Shown: positions 48,449 to 60,240 of the stretch, piece after piece
How positions within the stretch are numbered: the stretch's first letter is position 1
Layout of the letters: the number at the start of each line of letters is the position of its first letter
Assembly (NCBI GenBank): GCA_023846275.1
Contig: CM043870.1
Span: forward strand, 8,245,527 to 8,309,526
Direction: 5' to 3'
DNA from: Vanilla planifolia
Taxonomy: Eukaryota; Streptophyta; Magnoliopsida; Asparagales; Orchidaceae
DNA: 64,000 nt
Notes under the pieces: generated by a model
What the model saw: only the letters and a program-made list of their open reading frames with translations
Told to the model about the DNA's origin: nothing
Database searches by the model: none
Translations under genes and position numbers: made by a program

Positions 48449-51400
48449 TATAAGAGGAGGTGAATTGTACAATTTATAAACATGAATAAATTTCAAACTA
48501 GCTTAAATTATTTAACAATATATAGTAATAGAATACTTTCTTAAATCTTAGTTATTCTTATAATATTTATTTTAAAAAATATTATTAGTATTTATAAAAC
48601 TAGTTATGTTTGTAGTACAAGTACATACAAGAGTTTCAAGTGATTCAACCTAAACTTAGATCTATATTCACTCCTACCTAAATGGTTAAGTAATCGACTA
48701 AATATTTGCTTAATAAAAGCCTATAATATTGGTTTAATAAAAACTTATAACATTAGCTTAATAAAAATCTATAAAATAACTTAATAAAAGTTCATAAATT
48801 TTAAATAAAAAGAGTTCCTAAAAATGGGACAAGAATAAAGTAAATCTCAATATAATAATTTCTATGGTCAATAAATAATTAAATAAGATGCATACTATAA
48901 TAATAAAAAAAGATATATATATAACAAGAAAAAACTAAAAAATAATATATAACTTAGCTTAGTGAAATGATAACTAATAATGATGAATGAAGAAAAACCC
49001 ATATCCTTTCCTTTTTTTCAAATCTTTCTCTAAATATAAAATAGCTGTAATACTAATCTCTTTCAAATAATAAGCAAGAATCTTTTCTCTATCACTTGGA
49101 GACCTTTATATACTCTTGAGAATACTCTCAAATGACTCCAAAATAACCTCAAATAGGTATATAAAAAACTAGTAAAAATAGCTATTACTCACATTCTAAA
49201 TAAATTATACTTTATAATCAAAAGGATCATACAAGTATAATGCACCACTAACACCATAAATCAGTCAATCGCTTATGCCCAATTAGTTCATTTTTAATAT
49301 GCAAAATATAATACATAGATATGATGAGATAATGCATAATAAAACTAGAACAAAACTACACAGATATAAATTCTAAGCTTTGGAGAAAATGTTATGCAAT
49401 GCAAGATCATTCATTATGATAAGTCTTTGATAAACTTATTTACACTAATCATAAAGTGTTATATTTATACAATAAATTACTCAAAGTTCTATAATTCAAA
49501 TGGACTAAATATATAACTAAGTTCTAGTACTAGGCTCCCAAGCAAAGTGGTATCATATCAGTATGAAAAATGATATTGTACAAATATGACAGAAATTAGT
49601 ACTCTCACAGCCTAAGTTCTAAACTCTCACTAAATAGGTAAATAGATTATACAACTATGAGGAACATCATCAAACTATATGAATCTTCTTATCTCCTCAC
49701 ATCACTTAGGATAACATGTGACATACTCGTACGATATGATTACTATACTATACAACAATACAAGAAATTCAAATTTCCTTCATTTGATCTAATCCCTTAT
49801 GCAAGCCTCTTAACCTATGTATCATATTAGTATGAGAGGTAATATCGTACTATAAAAAAAATAAAAAATTCTAAACCTCAAAATAGACCTCTTAGATAAA
49901 TGATCAACATAATATACAATATAAATATCATACTGGTATGACGAATATAAAATAATCATATTATTCAAGATTTTCATCAACTAACTCTCTATCTGATCCA
50001 AATATTAATTGATTGTATTGTACAATGATTCATCATATAAGAATAAATAGTTTAACAAATACAATTTTAGTTAATTTAATCTTTTTTTAAATCTAACTTA
50101 TTTAGTCTTAATACATAATATTACTTATTATGAATATAATATTCCAAAAAAATAATATATATAAAATAAGATGAAATGTATATCTTAAAAAAATCTTAAA
50201 TAATTCAAGTAAATTATTACATATTTTAACATTCTAATTACTAAAATAAAAAGACAATAAAATTTTTCTCTTAGTGTTACTTGAATTATGTTTCTCTTAG
50301 TTTCAGTCATGATACCCAAATATCTCTATTAAAAATTAAATAAAATAATGAAGTGTTGTCTCTAAGATTATTTAATATGAGTGTCATGTGTAATCAATTT
50401 GACTGTATGATTCCAAATGAGCTCTAAGAAGGTGAGTGAGAGTCTCAAAAAAGAAGATCTCAATTCATTATTTAGTATCCACTATAGTGTCAAATCACCA
50501 GAAAAGTATTAACCCCATTATTTCATCTTTTAGAGAAATTAATTATCATGTCAAACTCTTTATTCATGTTGTTATTCTAGAGGTGCCCTTGGAAGGCAAG
50601 TGAAAGGCTCAAATGAGGAGATTTTGACATATTATCTAACATCTACAAAAGAAACAAATCATCAAAAAATGCTTAACCCCTTTATTACATATTTTAAAAA
50701 AATTAATTATCACATCTAACTCTCTAGTTTACACACATGAATGTGTGATTTTATTTGTTTGATATTTAAGAACTCTACTTGTGTATATACATTATCGTTT
50801 TACCACCAATGTAATTACTTTGGGTATGTGTTGCCAACCCACTTTTCCTTTAAGTTGAGATCCAATGTATTAAATATTAGTATAATTTCTTAGTTTTTAA
50901 GAAAGTTCTTACTTGCTCGATGATCCTATGATTTCTAATTCTAAATCAATAGCACATTGGCTAGGCCTTTTAATGGATATATTTCTTCAATCTAAGTATT
51001 TCTTATTTATCAATCAGCTAAAGATAAATTTTAGCATATCATCCTATATAAATTAAGGCATGTATTTACATATGATTTTAATTTTATAAATATTCTTATT
51101 AAAGATTTAAAATATATATTTGTATTTATAAAACATGATCAAAATACTTAGAATATAAAATTTTAATTATGTTTAAAAGATCATATCCTAAGTACAATGT
51201 CATTATCAATCAATAATATAAAAGCAATTCATATGGTTAGAGAAAGATATGAATAAGAAAAAATAGCTTTCAAAAATAATTTGTATAATAAGTTATTATA
51301 CATCAGTTCATTTGCTTCATATATTGAGAGATTAGACAAAGCATGTGACACTTAAAACCAAATAGGGTGAGGAGTCATCGTCAGGTGATATCCTAAGAGA

Positions 51401-52550
51401 GAAATCGTTGGACAAAGAATGGTTACTAGCAACCTTCTTAGTGGAAAAGAATAGGGATGAATTGTCCTATATTATCTAATAAGGGATTAATCATAGTATT
51501 TATATAAGACATAAATTCTTAAGATCTTAAATTACTCTTTAAAGACAAAACTCACTTAGGTTAATATAGAATAACCCAAGAAAATAGTACATCAACATAC
51601 TGAGATCAAGATATCATAGAGTAATCAATGAATATCTTGAAACTAAGAATTTTATATGGTATGATAATATTTATATTATAATACAATTTATCCATCTAAA
51701 TTAAGGTATTATTGAGAGCCAAAACCTTAATATTTTATATGATATGTTAATATTTAACTTATAGTATGACTGATATGTACCATATAGTATGATCGATAGA
51801 TTGAACGATAAAATCAATATAATTTATGTGAGTAATAATTAGTTTAATTAAACCTTAAAAAAGTTGAATATAGTCACTAAAGAGTCATTGGGGTGAATAA
51901 AATCATTAAGAATCTTCTTAAACCATTATAAACACCCTTTAAAATTTTTGAATAAGATGATAATCATTTTGTGCATTATTTAGAAGGAATCTTAATTGAA
52001 AATCATCATCATAAAAGGAAAGGATAAGACTGCTATTATTAAGCTTAGAACTTATTCTATCCAAGCCTTCCATCAATCTTCTTCTCTTGAGCTAAGTTAC
52101 AAATTTATTCTAAGTTATTTTTACCAATTTAGAGTACATCTTAATATGCTCATTAAGTCATAGAAATTTATATTTAAGTTTTTTTATTTTAGTTCTTTGT
52201 CTTATTATAAGTATTTATATTAATTTTTTTATTGGCTTTTTGGCTATCTGATAGGGTCTTTTGGCTTAGTGATATGTAAAGCTTTTTTTCCTGATGTGGG
52301 GTTTTAGCTTCTTTTGTAAAAAATATTTTAGTATAAGCCTAGTTTTTTCTTAGAGATGGACTTAAGTCTGATGTTAAATTGAACCATTCAAAAATATTTT
52401 TACCTTTTATATTATTACACTCCCTAGGCAAAGGATTTAAAAGTAAATAAGGGTTTCTAAAATAAGTTCATAAGAGAAATTAAGAATCTTGGAATTATTT
52501 TATTATGAACATTTGAATTTGTAATTTTTTATAACTCATTCCCCCTCTTG
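48449..52550. mobile_element. AT-rich element with inverted AAGAGG.GGTGAATT ends
   Basis: The left end (about 48,452) reads AAGAGGAGGTGAATTG; the right end (to 52,549) reads AACTCATTCCCCCTCTT, its rough reverse complement. The inner roughly 200 bp also look inverted, for example GATTCAACCTAAACTTAGATC near 48,640 against GACTTAAGTCTGATGTTAAATTG near 52,361. The 4.1-kb interior has no coding frame. It sits between the two parts of a LINE. Probably a non-autonomous TIR or foldback-like element; class not certain. Confidence 0.4.
48701..48800. repeat. Short tandem repeat, about 26 bp by four
   Basis: Four units of the type GCTTAATAAAAGCCTATAA follow each other with small changes. Confidence 0.6.
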
Positions 52551-52573
52551 TATCGACATCATGCACACTTATG

Positions 52574-53640
52574 CTCAACACCTCCCTTTTAGATGAAATA
52601 TGACTATGGAATAAGGATGCCCTCCTAACCTTATTTAGCAATCAACTTGTTGACAAGATTTATTACCTTAATAGACTCAGTATCGACTCTAACAACACTC
52701 TCTCCTAGCATGCATCCAAGAACTCGAGGGCCCCTATTGCACTCATATACAAAAGTTTAAAATAAAAAATAAATGTCTCGTAATATGAAGCCCCAATTAT
52801 TGGATCTTATTTCCAACCTAGTATGCATATTTTGCTAAAGAATATTTTTTGGAACAATGTTAGTAATGAATTTTGACATTTCAATAAGAGAATTTCCATT
52901 CAAATGCCTACCTATGGGGTTGCCATGACTCAAAATCCTTTGATCATGCTATATTAAATTACACTATGGCTTCATTTATTTTTGTTTACTTTTCCTTTAT
53001 TTCTAACATAAGTCAATGGTCAAAGAATTTTCCTCTATTATTTCATATGTAAGATTTCATTAAGTAGAACTATACCAATCCTTAGCATATCCATGTTGCT
53101 ATGGTGCTTTACTAGATTTGGGAGAATTAGAATGTGAGAGTTCATGATAAGTAAATCCATCATCTGCTCATCCTGTTGACCCCCAGCTTTTGATCATCCT
53201 CTCATTACCAACTTAAGTTAGACTAGATAACTAGGACCCCCATTTGCTTATTAGGCATGATACCCTTTCCCATTATCATGTCTCTAGATTAAATTAAAGT
53301 GAGCTTTGATGACTCTACTATCTCTACTAGCATTGCTTGACCTACAACTATGGTCAAGGGTTCTTTTACTCAAGTTGTTATTGTGTTAGGAATTTAGTTA
53401 GCCACTTACTCTCATTCTTATGCTAAGTTTATGCTAACTCACTTGGTCATTTCTCTTGTTACTTGCATTATTGACTAATACGTTAGCATATGGTTTTAAA
53501 GTAACTCCTCTACCATGGTTGCTCACCTCTTTCACCCACTCCCTCACCACACTCATTATGCAAAAATGAACAACCATAGATTGATGCTCTCCTACTCTCC
53601 CTTACAAAGTTGATGCATGTCTAGAGGGCTACCAATAAGA
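52574..53640 (+). pseudogene. LINE pol C-terminal relic (zf-RVT and RNase H-like)
   Basis: From 52,574 a frame with stops reads DALLTLFSNQLVDKIYYLN then NTLS-stop-HASKNSRAP (stop for W), typical of the post-RT segment of plant LINEs. KRISIQMPTYG and FDHAILNYTMASFIF (about 52,885-52,995) match the zinc-binding RT-associated domain. AKFMLTHLVISLVTCIID and SNSSTMVAHL (about 53,420-53,530) match the RNase H-like RVT_3 domain. The reverse transcriptase itself is missing. Confidence 0.6.
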
Positions 53641-54020
53641 AAGCTAATTTCTATGTCTATGATGACTCCATTTTGGACTTAAATGGGCTGAGGAATGCCC
53701 TTCACTTACTCTTATTTATAATTGGATGACTATTTTGTAATTAATCACTTATAAATAATATATTTGGAAAATAGTTAAAAAAATATTCACTTGAGAGAAA
53801 TTAACTATTAGAAGCTCACCACAAAGGAGAAGAAAAGAACTATCATCCCAAGACTATTTCCCAAAAAAGAATTCAATTAGAAACCTTTCTTGGAGGATGC
53901 CCAAGCTTACAAACCTAATTCATTGCTCAACTATAACAAAGAAGTTGCTTCACACATCTAAACAAACCTATGTACAAAACATTAAACCTTAGTTCTTATT
54001 GTTGTTGCATAAAATGCAAA
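53641..54020. other. Spacer and 3' flank of the Nudix gene
   Basis: No gene seen. The part nearest 54,020 is likely the 3' UTR of the minus-strand Nudix gene. Confidence 0.5.
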
Positions 54021-55475
54021 TCATGCGACTGAGGCAGACTGTAGGATTATAGATTTGCATAGCCTCCTTACTAATCTCTCCAAAGCCTCCCTCATCCATG
54101 GATGTTTGCAACCTTCCATAGCTTCTGCCACAGATACCTGAGTCAACAATAAAACTTCCTCGATAAATATCATGAAGCAGATGACATGGATTCATCTCCA
54201 AAGGAAATTAACCTCATACTATACTTTTTAATCTTACCCATCGGCGATTCCGCAAGCCCATCTCTGGCCAATGAACGAGCTCTTGGGTTACATTCAAGGG
54301 GAACATAACACTCTCATTAATGACAGAATGTGCACCGCTTGCATACTTCCATTTCCCAAGCCTTTGCTGCACATAGTTATTTTGCTTTATTTTTAAAAGA
54401 AATGTTCATAGTATGAAATGCAAGGGAGATTCGCAAGGTTTGCTTGCATACCTCAAGGTTTCCCTGCACACCAGCTTCTTCTAAAGCCTCTCGAGAAGCT
54501 GCTTGTCTAATGGTCTCATCATTTTCCCAGCCACCCTGTCAATGTTATGATATCAATAACTATCTAATCTCTATTTATGATTATTTTTCAAACTTTCATG
54601 ATCAAACATCTATGTGAAGCTTCTTAAGTAAATGATGGTATACTAATTTTGAAAATTATTAGATAAATGAAAACACAATAAGGTTGCTCATCATGTTCTT
54701 GCAACTATCATTTTTGGTAATGTCACATTAATGGGGTTAAAACACCAACACTTCCAAACAAGAAAATTAGACTTAGTTGGGGCCTAACACTGATAAACTT
54801 ACCCTCTTTGTAGCATTAACCATTAGCCACAGGTCATAGACATCTAGTCATGGCATCGATGAGTCAAGGCATCATTCATGCAAACAGGCAACATAGTAAT
54901 AAAACAAAATGGATTCTTTTGTGCTTATGCTGCTTGCATTATATTGACTTCATAGAACTTAACCATACTCCAAACAAGGTGGTATCTAGAGAAATTTTGA
55001 GTGAAGCTTTAAGAAATTGGATTTGAATTTTGTTTTTACTTCTTTCTTAGTGGAGCAAGTAATTGTCTCATAAGCAATTTGTTGAATTTTGTCAACAACA
55101 AGCAGTTCTTCCTAAAATCACTTTCCTTGTTAAGAGAGCATGAATTAATGATTCATACCTTAGGGAACATCATTCCATAACCCTTCTGAGAACTGATTAC
55201 AAGAACCTCCATGGCCTGAACCAGATCAATGTTTGGAGAATTTACATTGAATTTATACGGAATGCATCTGCATTCAAAACAGAAGGAAAGCTTTTCAGCC
55301 AGAAATCGAGGACAAATCGACAAATCCATAGGAATCTCACAAAAGCTCGACAATCGAATGAGCGGTCGAAGAAGAAGAAGAATAGAAGGGGAACAAACCC
55401 GACAACCAGCCTGCCGCCGGTACGGCTGCTATACCGCTGAAGCTCTCTTCCCTGACGCGAAACCAAACAAACCAT
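54021..55475 (-). CDS. Nudix hydrolase, plant NUDT type
   Basis: Hydrolyses a nucleoside-diphosphate-linked or diphosphoinositol-type substrate with Mg2+ (family role; substrate not readable here). Five exons, minus strand, all GT-AG and in phase: 55,475-55,399, 55,267-55,159, 54,535-54,452, 54,366-54,238 and 54,137-54,021 (stop TGA 54,023-54,021), giving 171 aa. The Nudix box falls in exon 3, from GGWENDE through REALEEAGV, with all GX5EX7REUXEEXGU residues present. GMMFPK precedes it; LGKWKY, MFPLNV, WVSVAEA and HPWMREALERLV follow, as in Arabidopsis NUDT4/17/18/21-like proteins. I chose ATG 55,475 because MVCLVSRQGRELQRY matches the usual family start; an upstream in-frame ATG at 55,520 would add 15 residues. 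No transit peptide is evident with this start. Exon 1 is GC-richer than the rest. Confidence 0.93.
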
Positions 55476-55655
55476 CCTCTCCGTCTTCATCTCCTCTCTT
55501 TCTGAATTCCTCGGCTTCACAAGAGATCAACGAACTTCTCAAGACGACCGGCCAAAGGAATCCGGTAGCGCTTTATTCGGTGGGTAGGATAGGACCGGAA
55601 GGCAGGGAAAAGAGATAAAATCCGCGCTATGATGGTTTCGAGCATTAACCGTTGT

Positions 55656-55665
55656 CTTTAAATAG
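55656..55665 (-). promoter_or_regulatory. Possible TATA box of the Nudix gene
   Basis: CTATTTAAAG on the minus strand, about 180 bp upstream of the chosen start codon, at the edge of a GC-richer block (about 55,360-55,880) that looks like promoter plus 5' UTR. Confidence 0.35.
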
Positions 55666-55899
55666 AAAAGGGGGTCGGATTTTAGGGACCACGAGGAAGA
55701 GGACAAGCAGAATAGTGGAAGATGGTTTAATGGCTCAAGGTTGTTTTAGGGAAGAAAAATCTTTCGTCCTTCGCCGTCGGAGTTACGGTTATTTGTGGTG
55801 AGCTTACGGGTGGTGGTTGGACACGTCAGGCAGTTGATGTGGGGGATTCTCTATGATTTCCGTTGCGCGCGGTCATAGTGGAGTTGTTACATAGTACTT

Positions 55900-58758
55900 T
55901 CCATTTTTTTAACAAACTTAAAATTATCAAAAAAAAAAAAAACTAATTTAATAAATATTTTCCTATGTACGCTTTCCTAATTATCTTTAAATGCATATTG
56001 ATAAAACTAGAATTATATATATTTGTTCTTTTTATTTTTTTAATTTTCCAAAAAAATAATATTAAAATATTAAAATAAAAAGAGAAAGCATATTCGTCAG
56101 CCTAGCAATTAAGTAATGTATTTTTTTTAACAAAAGTTGTTTGAGAAATGATGATCTAAAAAATCAGCGCCAAAAGATGCTTTTTGAGAAGATGATTTAA
56201 AAAATTAATATTTATTTAAACAAAAATAAAGCAAATACCAAAAATTTAAACAAAAATTAAAAATAATAGTTTTAAAAATTTTACTTATTTTTAATTAATT
56301 AATATTTAATAACAATTATATGTCAAACACATCTATAATACGATTATAATTTTGAAGAATACAATCATGTAACAACTTAATCATATATTAGAGTAAAAAA
56401 ATTATTAATTTTAAAAAATAACTCTTTAAAAATATTTTTTAAAAACATATTTTAATTCAATTATATAAAAGGTATAAATATATGTGCTTCTTTTTAGTCA
56501 AATAATTTTTAATTTTAATACATTAGCTTTTATATCCCTAAATCTAAATCATCCAAAGTTTAACCTCTACATCATAAATTACCTCTTATCAAACAAAAAC
56601 ATAAATTCATAAATATTAGTTATTTGTATAATTTTTATCAGACTAATTCTAGAATTATATTTATTTAAAAGATATAAGATATTTTTTCTTAACGATAAAT
56701 ATTAACATTTGATTTTACCTAATATACAACAATATTATAAACATTGATTTGTAACAATGTTGAATGTTATTATTATTATAAAATTTCATGCATAACTGAG
56801 TCAAATATGAGCAATATAAGTTTGTTTTATGAGCAAGCTTATCTTTATAATGGCAAGTTGGCATATTAGAAATGGTCCAACATAAGGAAGCTTTCTACCA
56901 TCCACTGGCATCCCATCACAATTAATGTTATGAATGCCCTCACAATAATATTTAAAGGATGTTTTGAATAATTCAATGGGTTTAAAAGAGCTAATTCAAA
57001 AGTGGGAGGGATTAATATGATTTTTTAATTCAAATATTGAACATTTCATGTCATAATATTGTTTTATTTATTTAAATTTGTAAATAATGAAGAATTTCAA
57101 TCGATAATTTGTAAATATTTTTCATAAATACATTATTATTCTTGACAAAGCTTTTTCAAATTTTAACATTTAATGTCTATTTTTTTGTATTATTAAGAGT
57201 GTTGTGTAATGAGATCAAAAGTATTTATTGTTTTCAATGACTCCTAAGTTCTTGATTAAAATAAAAAAAAATGTTTTTTAGAACATTTTTAAGTATTCTA
57301 TAAACTAATTATTAAATTTGATTAAATTAATGATATATTAAAAGTTCACATTAGTGATTAGATGATTTTGTACATCACAATTTGAACTATCAAACTTTTA
57401 TATAGGCACCCAAATGATTATTTTAGGATTTGATATTTGACATTTTAGATTTAGTGCCATTTTCATAAAAATAACCATAGAAAAGGACACAAAAGACATA
57501 ATAAAAATTAATATAAAAATAAATTTTATTAAAATAGTAATTTAAAGATTTTTTAGATAAAGAGAGATAGAAAAAGAATTTTTTAAATATTTTTTATTTT
57601 TTTAATTTATAAAACTTAGAAACGCAAAAGCATCATTTTTAAGATTAAAAAATAAAATATATAAAGGTTTTCATAGGCAAATGTCCACTAGATTCAGGAC
57701 ACAAACGACCACAAAAACCTAATATCAATTTTCACATTTTATTTTCTATCCACATAAAATATATTTTTATTTTGTCTCTAAACAAAGTTTTTTCCAAAAT
57801 AAATAAATTAAAAAATAATAAAAGCTCCATATAAAGAAAACAATATTTCCAACTATGGCTGTGTCCGTTTCCGTCGATTTAGACCGGGTCTAACAGGAAC
57901 CTAGACCGGCTCATTGAACCCTATGGACTTCAACCCGTAACGTGCCAAGCTCTAGAACACTAAACCAGTGCCCGCCATATATGGAGACTCTCTAGAAAAG
58001 AGCTGGCCAATAATGGTTCAATATTGACTTTGAGTCAACCATGGGTAGCTCATCCACTCATTTTGTTGTCTGCTGTCAAAAATATTAAATCATACAAAAG
58101 TGCTTATCCATAATGTTTAGGTTCAGCTTGTTTGCAGCTTTTGAAACGTTTTTTTTTTTGAAATTTAAAAGCATCGGAAATTCAATAATCAACTTTTTTA
58201 ATTTCTTATTTTTATTTATATAACATACCATTTTCAAAAACTCTCGTGATTATTGTTGAGAGAAAAAGCTTTACTCAATAGATATTTGGTTTGCAATATT
58301 TATTAATTTTAATAATTTGATCAACAATCATGTTGTGTAATTTGGTTAATTATCATTAAATAAATGCGTATATGAAATCATTCAACATACAAAATTTGAG
58401 GGTGTTGATAAGTAATTAAAATTATTTGAGTTTAATGAGATGTATGATTAATTAAATGATGTCTTTAAAAAAGTGGAGAATTAACACTAAAAACTTAATT
58501 TATTATCTTTAATTGGAAGAGGATTTTTTGTATTTTTGGAAGGCATCTAATCTTATAAAAATATTTATTTTAAAAAATAAAAAAATCTTAAGAATTTCTC
58601 TAATGATAATTTTAAATAAAATTTTTTAATCCTTCAAAATTTATAGTCTTTGTTTAGTTCTCATTAAATGTTACTAAGTTTAAAAAAACTATTAAACTAA
58701 TATTATTTTATATCTAAAATTATTATATTTTTATTTTTTTTTTCTTCAAAAACATAGA

Positions 58759-58800
<42 letters not shown>

Positions 58801-60150
58801 AAATATTATGCTTTGATTATAGTTTATCAAATATTTTTATGTTTTTATCATAATTATAAAATAAATGGGACCATAATTTATTATATATTATATGATAGTG
58901 TTATGTTTTATAAACTTTTGACATATATATGTATGGCACTTAAAAGGATTTGAAGGTCCAAATTTTAATTTCGAAGTAAATTGTATTTAAAGGTCATCAA
59001 ACTTTTACTATTATATTATTATATTAGAAACTTTGAAAAAACAATTATTTTATTTTATTTGATTTTTCCTAAAATGGGTTTTAATAATTAAAGACTTGTT
59101 GAAAATAATCTAAGTATTATTAATATATATTTTAGTAGGTTTTCAAAAATAGCAGGTCTATGATGACATTTTTTATAAATATTTTCACTTTACTAAAAGT
59201 ATTAATAAAACCTATTTATTAGATAAATTGATGTCCATTAGTCTATGAAAATTTTTAATTTGTTTAAAGATAAATAATACTTTAAACTTTACAAAATAGG
59301 TTTTAATCAATTTCATAGAAGTTACATCTTCTCAATTATAAAATATAATATTTCTAAAGAATATATTTTTTAATCAAATTCTATTTTTTCACATAGTTTC
59401 CTTTAATTTTTTTAAATATTTTTTAAAAAATATTTATAAATGCATAAATTATATTCAAACAAGGTCAGATATTTATTATCAAAACTACTTTTTTCTTGTA
59501 TAAATCATTTTTAAAAAAATTAGAATCATTTTTCTAAATGTATAATTTATTTATAAACAAAATTTATAAATTAATAAAATTATTAAAGATAACTTGATAT
59601 TTTATTCATTGAAAGTCTATAATTAAATATTTTTATTATTTTATAAAATTAATTTCACATGTTATATATAATAAATATTGTCAAAGATAAATTATTATAT
59701 TCATGTTGATGTTTGCAACTTATTATATTACTCTAAATGAATCATTGTTATTAAGATAATTTAGAACCATGATGATCAATTTTAATCGTCGTAAGTGTTT
59801 GCTTAAATATGCGTTATTATTATTGTAGAGTTTGTAGGAGTCATGATTTTTTTGTAGTTTTTTTTATTTAGTTAAATATTATAATTATATTTGTTTCATC
59901 AACAATTATATCTTCATTATATTTAAGGACAAGATGGGCATATTTTAGCTTATACTATAATATAACACAAAAAATAAAGATAAGATGTTTGAAAGTTATA
60001 AAACCTCCATAGAATTTTAAAAATAATAACTTAAGCAACACTTATTTTTCTAATGTGATTTTAAAATTATTTATTTTTTTTAGTATATTTGTTATATTTT
60101 TTACTTATGATATTATATTATTAAGACAAAAATAAAGAAATGTTCCAGAA
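55900..60150. other. AT-rich intergenic DNA
   Basis: No supported gene. One island at about 57,855-58,075 is much less AT-rich (GACCGGGTCTAACAGGAACC, GGAGACTCTCTAGAAAAGAG) and may be a decayed repeat or exon piece; I recognise nothing in it. A (TA)n run lies at 58,768-58,796. Confidence 0.55.
58768..58796. repeat. (TA)n microsatellite
   Basis: About 14 TA units. Confidence 0.9.
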
Positions 60151-60240
60151 TGTGATGGCAAATCTGCGTCTTAATACAGCGGGCTGTTGACTTCGGCACA
60201 ACCAAAAGCGCTAAACCCGGAGGCTAGCGATTGGGGACCG

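Noticed and set aside
55229..55618. 129-codon plus-strand frame over the Nudix 5' region
   Set aside because: It is antisense to Nudix exons 1 and 2, which splice into a clear family protein; the plus frame has no recognisable domain.
60187..60240. N-terminal extension of the oxidoreductase
   Set aside because: The frame is open but begins with TTG and has no ATG before 60,241, where the family's usual start MRAVEI lies.
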